Under the pieces are notes generated by a model. That model had not been told where the DNA came from. It ran no database searches and saw only the letters and a list, made by a program, of their open reading frames with translations. Shown here piece by piece: positions 8,751 through 15,775 of a DNA stretch of 64,000 bases. The DNA is from EW11 sp035765635 (GTDB lineage: Bacteria > Verrucomicrobiota > Verrucomicrobiia > Opitutales > Opitutaceae). The number at the start of each line of letters is the position of its first letter. Within the stretch, counting starts at the first letter, position 1. Position numbers and translations under genes: made by a program. The DNA lies in contig DASTWZ010000042.1 in the NCBI GenBank assembly GCA_035765635.1, positions 1-64,000 of the forward strand, read 5' to 3'.

Positions 8751-9803
8751 TTAAGCTGGCCGCCCGGAGGGCGGCGCTCCGTCGTCTTGAAGCCTTCGAT
8801 CTTTCTCAATTCCAACGATTCTGCCGCCTTCGCGGGTCCACCGATAAATCGGCACGTCGGATGTGCGTTTCAACTCCTTGAAAAACGCCGGATCCACTCG
8901 CTTCTGCAGCTGCAATGGCTGCACGCCTTCGGCGTCGCAGTTCAAAATATCCGCGTAGCCCTTGAAATGTTCAGGCCGTCCCAGAATCCGGCTCGCGCCG
9001 AACGCGTCATCAGAAAATGGATACGCGGGATTCTGCGTGACGAGAAAACTGTAGGGCAGACTGCGTAGATCGATTCCGGCGCGCTGCCCGAAACGAACCC
9101 AATCCGAATCAGCGTAAATCGAGGGCGGAGGATCAGCGAAATAATGGCACCAGTGCTCCGCGTTTTCCGGCGCGAACAAACCACACGGTGCGGCATGCGT
9201 GCAGGGCGCGACGATGCGGAGCGTTTGCCGCAGCTCATCGCGAATGCTCGCGAGATCGCGACTGACGGGGCGCGTCCCGGGTTCGACCCAAATCGTCGCC
9301 CGCGCACGGCGGACCAACGCGAGCAGCACCGCTCGATTGGCCGCGGAAAGTTCATTGATCACATGGCTAACCACCAGCAGGTCGATGTCCGATTCAGCAC
9401 GCGCGTCGAACTCGCCGACTTCGAGTCCGGGAAACGCCTTTCGCGCGGCGTTCGCGGCAAACTCGCGCGCGAGCGGCGAATGATCCCAAACCTCGAGGCG
9501 CCTGAAATGTTCAACCCCGAACGCCTCGATTACCCGTCGTCCCGCGATTCCGCTTCCGCAACCCCAATCGACGAGCGTGAGCGGTTCGGCGTTCCCTAAC
9601 AGCGCGGGCGACCAACGGCGCCATTTCAACTCGCGCAACACGGCGTCCCATTTCCAGCCAATGCGTTCGGCGTAGGTGAGGTCGTATTGCGCCAAATCCT
9701 CGAGCGATTTCCAATAAGGTCCATTCGCTGCGGCGCCGCTCAGGAAACCTTCGCGCAGTCTGTCGAGAATCGGCCAGTTGAGCTTATCCCACTGCATCTG
9801 CAT
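8751..9803 (-). CDS. Rsm22-like SAM-dependent methyltransferase (ribosomal small subunit)
   Basis: 350 residues. The SAM-binding motif I is LVDWGCGSGIAGRRVIEAFG. DLLVVSHVINELSAANR is the post-I/II acidic region. A cysteine cluster (APCTHAAPCG and EHWCHYF) matches the CxH-xxx-C and WCH signatures of the Rsm22 family, which in mitochondria and some bacteria acts on small-subunit assembly and carries an Fe-S cluster. The last residues (DDGAPPSGRPA) are encoded by the right arm of the palindromic repeat at 8690-8782, so the natural C-terminus was probably replaced. The start overlaps the end of the next upstream methyltransferase gene by 20 bp, implying cotranscription. Confidence 0.82.
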   Translation of the reverse strand: MQMQWDKLNWPILDRLREGFLSGAAANGPYWKSLEDLAQYDLTYAERIGWKWDAVLRELKWRRWSPALLGNAEPLTLVDWGCGSGIAGRRVIEAFGVEHFRRLEVWDHSPLAREFAANAARKAFPGLEVGEFDARAESDIDLLVVSHVINELSAANRAVLLALVRRARATIWVEPGTRPVSRDLASIRDELRQTLRIVAPCTHAAPCGLFAPENAEHWCHYFADPPPSIYADSDWVRFGQRAGIDLRSLPYSFLVTQNPAYPFSDDAFGASRILGRPEHFKGYADILNCDAEGVQPLQLQKRVDPAFFKELKRTSDVPIYRWTREGGRIVGIEKDRRLQDDGAPPSGRPA

Positions 9804-10971
9804 TCAATTTCACGCCGAGTTCGCCTGCCAGACGCTGCTGGCGAATGCCATAAAACGCCGCCAGCTGCTGTATTCGCTTCTCCACTACAGCATCACCTCG
9901 CTGGCGTTCGCGCACGGCGGCAATCATCAGATTCTTCGCCGTGTGTTCGGTGGAAATAAACTCGAAGACTTTCGTGCGGTAGCCAGCCCACTCGAGCAAC
10001 TCCGCGCGCAGCGCATCCGTGACGAACTCGGCCTGACGCTCCTGAAATATGCCGTGCTTCAGCGCGCTCGAAAGCACCGCGGGCGCTGTGAGCTGCGGTC
10101 GCAACTCCTTTTGGCAGCAGGGCGAAACGATGAGCAGCGCCGCGTTGGCCGACACGCCTTGGAAGAGCGCGTCATCCGTCGCGGTGTCGCATGCGTGGAG
10201 CGCCACAAGCACGTCGATTTCGGTCTGAGGCATTTCCGCGATCGAACCTTGAACGAAGCGGAGATTCTCGAATTTCTCTTTCGCGGCGACGTCGTTGCAC
10301 AAAGCGACCAACTCGCGGCGAGCTTCGACGCCGACGACTTCCGCGCGCGTCCCGAAAAAGGCCGCCATCGCGAAGGTGAGATAGCCTTTGCCGCAGCCCA
10401 TATCGACGATTCGAAATGGGCGATCGGCGGGCAGCGACGCTTCATCGGTGAGATGACTGACGAGTTCGACGAAGCGGTTTATCTGGCGATATTTCGCCGC
10501 CATGGCTTCGCGTGGTTGTCCGCGCTCGTTGGTCACGCCCAGAGCGCGAAGCCAGGATGAATCGGGCGGCACGAGGTAGTTTCGAATTTTGTCGTGCGTG
10601 CCCAAAACCGGAGTGGGCGCCGCCGACGCTGTTTTCAGGTGCAACTTCGCCGTTCCGTCTTCCGCCGTCGTCAATTGCGCCGTCTGCGCGGGCGTGAAGA
10701 GATGCGCGTCGAGAAACTCGCCGTCGAGCAATCGCTCCACCGTGGTCAACGCCTCCGCTGGTATTTGGTTTTTGGTTACATCGCGCCTGGCATAACGGAA
10801 GACGAACGACAAATGAGGGCCGGCCTTCAGCGTCACGGGCCGCACGAACACGTTGCGCAGCCCCTCTTCCTTCCCGCGGTATTTCCCGAGGGTGAGTTTG
10901 ACCAGCGAGCCTTGCTCGATGCTGGTTCTGAGAAGCGCGACGAAACGGTCGCGCGCGGAAGGTTGCGCCAT
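9784..10971 (-). CDS. SAM-dependent methyltransferase with N-terminal accessory domain
   Basis: 395 residues. The C-terminal half holds a Rossmann methyltransferase: RIVDMGCGKGYLTFAM (motif I), VVGVEARRELVALCN (motif II), IDVLVALHACDTATDDALF (motif IV), and LLIVSPCCQKELRPQL. This set resembles the Methyltransf_32 (GSTCD/METTL25-like) group, whose substrates are mostly unknown. The N-terminal 150 residues (KLTLGKYRGKEEGLRNVFVRPV) form a separate domain often seen in bacterial members. It is translationally linked with the Rsm22-like gene downstream (20-bp overlap), which hints at a shared RNA or ribosome role; that is inference. Confidence 0.78.
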   Translation of the reverse strand: MAQPSARDRFVALLRTSIEQGSLVKLTLGKYRGKEEGLRNVFVRPVTLKAGPHLSFVFRYARRDVTKNQIPAEALTTVERLLDGEFLDAHLFTPAQTAQLTTAEDGTAKLHLKTASAAPTPVLGTHDKIRNYLVPPDSSWLRALGVTNERGQPREAMAAKYRQINRFVELVSHLTDEASLPADRPFRIVDMGCGKGYLTFAMAAFFGTRAEVVGVEARRELVALCNDVAAKEKFENLRFVQGSIAEMPQTEIDVLVALHACDTATDDALFQGVSANAALLIVSPCCQKELRPQLTAPAVLSSALKHGIFQERQAEFVTDALRAELLEWAGYRTKVFEFISTEHTAKNLMIAAVRERQRGDAVVEKRIQQLAAFYGIRQQRLAGELGVKLNADAVG

Positions 10972-10997
10972 GCCGAAAGGAAAAAACGCTTTCGCGG

Positions 10998-12002
10998 CTA
11001 CGGCAAATACTCGGTCGTCATCACGCGATCGACCGTGAGCTTGCCTGGCGGCTGAATGATGCCCAAGTCCTCGAGCTGCTTGATTTGCGCAGCGAAGCGC
11101 TCCTTCGACAGACGCCCGGTTTGCGAGGCACCGGAGCGGCCCGTCACCAGGCGTTCGTCGATGATCATTTTCCTGGAGAAAGCCATGAAGTCGTCGGTGT
11201 TGTTGACGTTCGCCTTCTTCAGCGCCTCGTGCGCCGGGGCGGGATCGCCCTCGAGATAGTCATTCCAGCCCTTGATGTAGGCGCGGAGGAAAGCGCGAAG
11301 TTGATTCGGGTGTTTCGCCGCCCAATCCCGATTTGCAATCAGCACGGCATAGGCGTCGAAGCCGGCATCATGCGCGAACAGAAATTTCGGCATCGGGCCG
11401 CCTGCCTTCATGATGTGATAAGGCTCCGCGATAGGATAGCCTTGTTGAATCGTGTCTTTGTTCGCCACGAAGGTCGCGGAGGAGAAACTTTGCGGCGTGA
11501 GCTGAAAATTGATGCCGTATTTCTTTTTCAAATACGGAAGAAACGCCCATTGCGGACGGGCCATAAGGGTCTTGCCGTTCAGGTCTTCGAACCGGTTGAC
11601 GGGATTGTCCGGATGAAGCATCAGCGCCGACGGATCCTCCTGAAAAACCGCGGCAACTTGGATGATCGGCAGATCCTGATTGTTGATCACGACGATCGTA
11701 TTCGTGCTGTCCGCCTGCGCGATATTGGCCCGGCCGGTGGCACAATTCTGGGTCGGATTCACGTTGGTCCCGCCGGGCAGCAGCACCACGTCGAGACCTT
11801 CGGCAGCGAAGAAACCTTTGGCTTGCGCTTGATAGAGGCCGCCGTGCTCGGGCTCCGGAATCCAATCGAGTTGAACGACGATCTTGTTGTCCGCCTGCGC
11901 TTTTCCGGCCGCGTCGGCCGAAGTTTCCGCGGACTTTTTCGAGCAACCGGCCTGTAGTGAAAAAAGCACTACGACGAGAAAAAGACTGAGTCGCTGGATC
12001 AT
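10998..12002 (-). CDS. NMT1/THI5-like ABC-transporter substrate-binding lipoprotein
   Basis: 334 residues with a lipoprotein signal (MIQRLSLFLVVVLFSLQAGC; lipobox LQAGC), so it is anchored in a membrane facing the periplasm. The mature part starts KIVVQLDWIPEPEHGGLYQAQAKGFF, the signature of NMT1/SsuA-type binding proteins for pyrimidine thiamin precursors, sulfonates or nitrate-like ligands. LNGKTLMARPQWAFLPYLKKK and the C-terminal segment fit a two-lobe fold. No permease or ATPase gene is adjacent. It lies 3 bp downstream of nadK, so it is probably cotranscribed. The ligand is unknown; a thiamin-precursor role is only a guess from the family. Confidence 0.85.
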   Translation of the reverse strand: MIQRLSLFLVVVLFSLQAGCSKKSAETSADAAGKAQADNKIVVQLDWIPEPEHGGLYQAQAKGFFAAEGLDVVLLPGGTNVNPTQNCATGRANIAQADSTNTIVVINNQDLPIIQVAAVFQEDPSALMLHPDNPVNRFEDLNGKTLMARPQWAFLPYLKKKYGINFQLTPQSFSSATFVANKDTIQQGYPIAEPYHIMKAGGPMPKFLFAHDAGFDAYAVLIANRDWAAKHPNQLRAFLRAYIKGWNDYLEGDPAPAHEALKKANVNNTDDFMAFSRKMIIDERLVTGRSGASQTGRLSKERFAAQIKQLEDLGIIQPPGKLTVDRVMTTEYLP

Positions 12003-12005
12003 AAA

Positions 12006-12872
12006 TTAGCCGCGTGTGTTCGGGTTCGCGACGTATCCGCCGCTCCACTTCAGCTTGCTGCGCACGACCGAGAAGTGGGAATAGCCGGGACTTTGCGCGA
12101 GTGGCAAACGCGTCTGCGAAAGTGAAATCTCGATCGGGGAATCTTCGCAGGTGACTTGTTTGCGCTGGCCGTCGATCGCCACGAGCGAGCGCGAACCCTC
12201 GCCGCGGTTATAGACGCGCAGCTTCACGTCGTGCCGAAAAATGATCGAACGATTGCTTAAGGTGTGCGGACAAATCGGCGTCATCGCGATCACGTCGGCT
12301 CCAGGATGAATCAATGGCCCGCCCGCCGAAAGATTGTAGGCCGTCGAGCCCGTGGGCGTGGAAAAGATTAGGCCGTCACAGTAATATTCCGTGACGAGTT
12401 CCTCGTCGGCGAACACCTCGAGCCGAACCAGCCGCGAACTCGAGTCGTCTTTGATCAGCACATCGTTGAGGGCGAGGTCGTGGACGCCCGGCGAGGTCGA
12501 GCAGTCGAGCAGCGAACGATGAGCGACGCTGTAGTCGCCGCCGAGAATGGCCTTGAACTGAGCTCGCGCTTCGTCCGCGGAAAACGTGGTAAGAAAGCCG
12601 AGGCTGCCGCGATTCACGCCGATGATCGGAGTCTGTTCCTTCGCCGCTTCGGTCACCACGCCCAAGAGCGTGCCGTCACCGCCGATCACGCAGCAGGCAT
12701 CGCAGCCTTTCAGGAAACCGGTCTCCGTGGGATAATTGGCGGAGAGACGTGTCGTCACTCCGCAATCTCGGGCTAAGGCGACGAGGTCGTGAGCGAGTTC
12801 TGGCGCGCCGGCTTTCGTGTCGTTCACGATGAAGGCGAGGGAGCGAATTGGCGGCATGGCCAACAACTGCAT
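12006..12872 (-). CDS. nadK: NAD kinase
   Basis: Phosphorylates NAD to NADP using ATP or polyphosphate. It shows CCVIGGDGTLLGVV (the GGDG catalytic motif), GVNRGSLGFLTTFSADE, DGLIFSTPTGSTAYNLSAGGPL, and a C-terminal VAIDGQRKQV, all diagnostic for NadK. 288 residues from ATG 12870-12872, which has AGGA five bases upstream. This is one of the few clear Shine-Dalgarno sequences in the window and decides this start over the ATG seven codons upstream. The binding-lipoprotein gene follows after 3 bp. Confidence 0.95.
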   Translation of the reverse strand: MQLLAMPPIRSLAFIVNDTKAGAPELAHDLVALARDCGVTTRLSANYPTETGFLKGCDACCVIGGDGTLLGVVTEAAKEQTPIIGVNRGSLGFLTTFSADEARAQFKAILGGDYSVAHRSLLDCSTSPGVHDLALNDVLIKDDSSSRLVRLEVFADEELVTEYYCDGLIFSTPTGSTAYNLSAGGPLIHPGADVIAMTPICPHTLSNRSIIFRHDVKLRVYNRGEGSRSLVAIDGQRKQVTCEDSPIEISLSQTRLPLAQSPGYSHFSVVRSKLKWSGGYVANPNTRG

Positions 12873-13154
12873 ACGAGTCCTGCGTTTTGGCAAAAACAGA
12901 TTCGAGCAGATCCTTTAGTTGCCCACGAATCACACGAAGGACACGAAATCGATCCACGATCTCATTTTTCCCACGGAAGACACCGAAAACACGGAAACTA
13001 ATACAAAGGAAGAATTGAGAAGGATGAATGAAGAATGCGTGGTTTCGGATTCTGAATTCTATTCCGTGTTTTCGGTGTGTTCCGTGGGATAATTGGATCT
13101 TGGATCGAGTTCGTGTGCTTCGTGTGATTCGTGGGCATTCTAATTCGGTGGTCT
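12873..13154. repeat. Nested palindrome, copy 1 (CCACGAATCACACGAA family)
   Basis: No gene. Outer arms of 18 bp are perfect: 12921-12938 (GCCCACGAATCACACGAA) and 13119-13136. Inner 27-bp arms with one mismatch lie at 12970-12996 (CCCACGGAAGACACCG start) and 13062-13088. The middle has the AATGAAGAATG word also present in the 4.4-kb element. The same two-layer layout is found at 14936-15072, and single outer arms at about 13920 and 27764. It separates tlyA from nadK on the minus strand. Confidence 0.8.
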
Positions 13155-13913
13155 TTAGGCGGGACGGGCGCGTTGGAGGCCGAGGAGGAACTCGCGATTG
13201 CCGTCCGTGCCTTCGATAGGGGAGTCCATTGAGCCGATGAGTTTTGCACCAGCGAGCTGCCCGAGGGCAAACTGCATGATGTCCGCGAGCACGGCGTCTT
13301 GCACCGCGCGATCGCGAATGACACCGCGGCCCTTGTCGACTTCGTCCTTGCCCGCCTCGAATTGCGGTTTGACCAGTGCGATGAGTTTCCCTCCTTCGCG
13401 CAAGAAGGGCCAGACGGCGGGGAGAACGGCCTTCAGGGAAATGAACGAGAGATCCATCACGATGAGATCGAAATCCGACCGCGGGAGGTCGCCGGGCTGG
13501 AGATGCCGAGCGTTGATCTTCTCGAAATTTTGCACCCGCGGATCGCTCCGAAGCTTCGCGTGAAGCTGAGCCCGGCCGACATCGACGCACACGACCGACG
13601 CAGCGCCGGCCTGTAGCACGCAATCGGTGAAGCCGCCAGTCGACGCGCCGACATCGAGAACGGCGAGTCCGGCGCAATCGACGGAAAATTTTTCTAGAAA
13701 ACCGGCGAGCTTCTCGCCGCCGCGGCTGACATAACGCGGTAGTTGTTCCACCACTACAGGCAGGTCGACGGGGTATTCCTTGCCCGGTTTGTCCAGTCGT
13801 TCGGTGCCATGGAGGACGCGCCCCGACATAATCAACGCCTTCGCCTGCGAGCGCGTTTCCGCGATTCCGCGGCTCACGAGCAGTTCGTCCAAACGTAATT
13901 TCTGCGAAGGCAT
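13155..13913 (-). CDS. tlyA: TlyA-family rRNA 2'-O-methyltransferase (hemolysin A family)
   Basis: 252 residues from ATG 13911-13913 (MPSQKLRLDELLVSRG). An N-terminal S4 RNA-binding domain (LLVSRGIAETRSQAKALIMSG) is followed by an FtsJ-like methyltransferase: LAVLDVGASTGGFTDCVLQAG (motif I), VVCVDVGRAQLHAKL, DLIVMDLSFISLKAVLP, and LIALVKPQFEAGKDEV. These give the expected K-D-K-E type tetrad. The family methylates riboses of 16S/23S rRNA. The long in-frame extension upstream to 14171 overlaps the Fpg gene and lacks family resemblance, so it is rejected. Confidence 0.92.
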   Translation of the reverse strand: MPSQKLRLDELLVSRGIAETRSQAKALIMSGRVLHGTERLDKPGKEYPVDLPVVVEQLPRYVSRGGEKLAGFLEKFSVDCAGLAVLDVGASTGGFTDCVLQAGAASVVCVDVGRAQLHAKLRSDPRVQNFEKINARHLQPGDLPRSDFDLIVMDLSFISLKAVLPAVWPFLREGGKLIALVKPQFEAGKDEVDKGRGVIRDRAVQDAVLADIMQFALGQLAGAKLIGSMDSPIEGTDGNREFLLGLQRARPA

Positions 13914-13975
13914 ATCTCGGGCCCACGAATCACACGAAGCCTGCGAAAGCTCGATGAAATTTATCAGCCTTCGAA

Positions 13976-14788
13976 CTACGCTTTCGCCTTTCGCATTTTT
14001 TGTCTCCCCGGTGACCAGCACGTCGTCCTGCCGCCAATTTCCTCGCGCTTGAGGGGGACCTTGGTTTTTGGGCAGAGACCGCCTTTTTCCCAGCGATGGT
14101 GAAAGAGCCAGGACTGCGGCAGATCGGAAAAATCTTTTCCAATGATGCGAAGCGCCTCCTTCGCGACCCATTTCGTTTCGCGATGCAGCGCCTTGATTTC
14201 CTCGTCGTCGAGCGATCCGGCCAAACGTCTCGGATGAATTTCAGCGCGCCAGAGGATTTCGTCGGCCATCCAATTGCCCACGCCGGGGAAGCGTTCCTGC
14301 ATCAGCATTACCGCCTTGATCGGGGCGCCTTTTCGCCGCCGCAAAAACTCCGCGACCGCTTTCACGCTGAATTCGGCCGAGGTGATGGCCGGCGCGATCG
14401 AACTCCACCATTTGGGAGCTTCTTTCGAAACGGAAAACTGCACGCGGCCGAATTGTCGTGGATCGTTGAATACAAGCGCGTGTTTCGCGGTGTAGAGCAC
14501 GAGATGATCGTGTTTCGCGGGCTCGTGATCGGCTGACGCGGTTTTCAATTCGCCTGTCATGCCCAAATGGATACCGAGCCAAAGCTCTCCGTTGAATTTG
14601 AAGAGCATCTGTTTAGCCGCGGCTTCGGAGCTTTGAAATGTTGCGCCGCGCAGGGCGGAACTCATCTCGGCGGCGTCGACGCCGCGCATGACGCGTGTCT
14701 TGGGATGCGCCGCGATGCGTTCGATTTTTTCGTGCAACCCCGGATTCCAGCGTTTGCGAAAATATTCGACCTCAGCGAGCTCAGGCAT
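13976..14788 (-). CDS. Fpg/Nei-family DNA glycosylase with degenerate zinc finger
   Basis: Base-excision repair glycosylase/AP-lyase. It has MPELAEVEYF at the catalytic N-terminus (Pro-1 nucleophile, Glu-2), a Lys in the SSEAAAKQMLFKF beta-hairpin, IHLGMTGEL, and the helix-two-turn-helix FPGVGNWMADEILWRAEIHP. The C-terminal finger reads GGLCPKTKVPL...GGRTTCWSPGRQK. Canonical enzymes have two CxxC pairs here; only one Cys of the first pair remains and the second pair is SPGRQ, so zinc is unlikely to be held in the usual way. 270 residues from ATG 14786-14788; the extra 28 codons upstream are unlike the family. A single CCACGAATCACACGAA arm lies just downstream. Confidence 0.88.
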   Translation of the reverse strand: MPELAEVEYFRKRWNPGLHEKIERIAAHPKTRVMRGVDAAEMSSALRGATFQSSEAAAKQMLFKFNGELWLGIHLGMTGELKTASADHEPAKHDHLVLYTAKHALVFNDPRQFGRVQFSVSKEAPKWWSSIAPAITSAEFSVKAVAEFLRRRKGAPIKAVMLMQERFPGVGNWMADEILWRAEIHPRRLAGSLDDEEIKALHRETKWVAKEALRIIGKDFSDLPQSWLFHHRWEKGGLCPKTKVPLKREEIGGRTTCWSPGRQKMRKAKA

Positions 14789-15129
14789 CGCCCGACGTAA
14801 GCCGGAGAAGTTACGTTCGCAAGCTGTGCGCCCGTCCCAGAGGGGCAAAGCTGGCACTTTTTTTAGCCACAAAAAGGCTCAAAATACGCAAAGAGGATCG
14901 TCCAATTCCGTGAGGCTTTTGAACAGCGGATTTTCCCCACGAATCACACGAATCACACGAATTCAAAAAATTCCTCCACGGAATACACGGAAGGTATTTT
15001 TGTTTCCGTGCCCTCCGTGTATTCCGTGGGAAAATGGTTTGGTCATTTGGTGTGCTTCGTGTGATTCGTGGGAAAATTGGTTTGGTTGCGGCTAGGTACG
15101 AACTTCCGTTGAAGGGTGAAAATGCACCT
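14789..15129. repeat. Nested palindrome, copy 2 (CCACGAATCACACGAA family)
   Basis: No gene is supported in 341 bases. Outer 17-bp perfect arms lie at 14936-14952 and 15056-15072 (CCCACGAATCACACGAA). Inner 16-bp arms lie at 14976-14991 and 15014-15029 (CCACGGAATACACGGA). Upstream, near 14862-14896, an AGCCACAAAAAGGCTCAAA word resembles a further repeat type. Layout and arm sequences copy those at 12921-13136, with different spacer content. Confidence 0.8.
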
Positions 15130-15546
15130 TCACTCGTCCTTGGCATTCCGAATCCAAGAGGCCAGATCCTCCGGCAGGGCGCAGCGCTCGCGCGTTTGGG
15201 AATCGATGCAGACGTGCCAAGTGCGGACTTGTCCGGCGATCTTGTCGGGACGGCCGAGACGAATGATCTCGTATGTGATGGAAAACGTTTCAGGCGTCAG
15301 CAGCTCGGGCTGCACGGTCACGCTGACTTTGTCTCCGCAAAAGAGCGGACGCAGATAGTCGGCGGAACTCTTCGAGACAGGGACAACGACGCCGCTACTC
15401 GAAAAAAAGGTTCTCACCGGAACCCCCGCCGCGGCGACCGCCTCCTCATAGGCCTCATGACAAATCGCGAGATAGTTCGGAAAAAAAACGACGCCGGCCG
15501 CGTCGGTATCCGGAAAATGGATCGTGCGATGATAGATGAAGGACAT
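15130..15546 (-). CDS. Hotdog acyl-CoA thioesterase, YbgC/4-hydroxybenzoyl-CoA thioesterase family
   Basis: 138 residues, a single hotdog domain. The active-site segment is FPDTDAAGVVFFPNYLAICHEAYEEA, with the Asp of the 4HBT class (DTDAAGVVFFPNY). It hydrolyses thioesters in the cytoplasm. Because menF, menD and menA are in this window, a DHNA-CoA thioesterase role in menaquinone synthesis is attractive, but YbgC-like housekeeping hydrolysis is equally possible from sequence. The gene is divergent from polX. Its start (15544-15546) abuts an AATGAAGAA-type repeat. Confidence 0.82.
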   Translation of the reverse strand: MSFIYHRTIHFPDTDAAGVVFFPNYLAICHEAYEEAVAAAGVPVRTFFSSSGVVVPVSKSSADYLRPLFCGDKVSVTVQPELLTPETFSITYEIIRLGRPDKIAGQVRTWHVCIDSQTRERCALPEDLASWIRNAKDE

Positions 15547-15775
15547 GGGGAGAGACGAAGGAAGAATGAAGAAGGGAGAATGTAGAATGACAGGCGGGTT
15601 TCGAGCCTTCTTGATCCACGATTTGCAGACGCTTCATTGCATCACAGAATTCATCCTGAGCAGCCGCCATCATTCGGCTTTCAACTTTCTTATTTTCTCC
15701 CGCAGCATCTGTTTCTCGTTCCGGCATTCTGCATTCTTCCTTCTTCATTCTTCATTCTTCATTTGTCTTTCCACT
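15547..15775. repeat. AATGAAGAA-type inverted repeats in the thioesterase/polX divergent gap
   Basis: A purine-rich arm at about 15556-15590 (GAAGAATGAAGAAGGGAGAA) is matched in inverted orientation by a pyrimidine-rich arm at about 15724-15770 (GCATTCTTCCTTCTTCATTC). The words are the same as the terminal arms of the 4.4-kb element and also occur at 20590-20620. The polX reading frame stays open through this repeat, but the translation there is low-complexity and not part of the enzyme. Promoters for both genes should lie here. Confidence 0.65.

Noticed and set aside
12676..13926. 416-codon minus-strand ORF across nadK, the repeat and tlyA
   Set aside because: It is out of frame with both real genes and reads through the nested palindrome; composition is Arg-rich noise.
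12921..15072. CRISPR-like appearance of repeated CCACGAATCACACGAA words
   Set aside because: The copies are arranged as inverted pairs with irregular spacing, not direct repeats with uniform spacers, and no cas gene is present.
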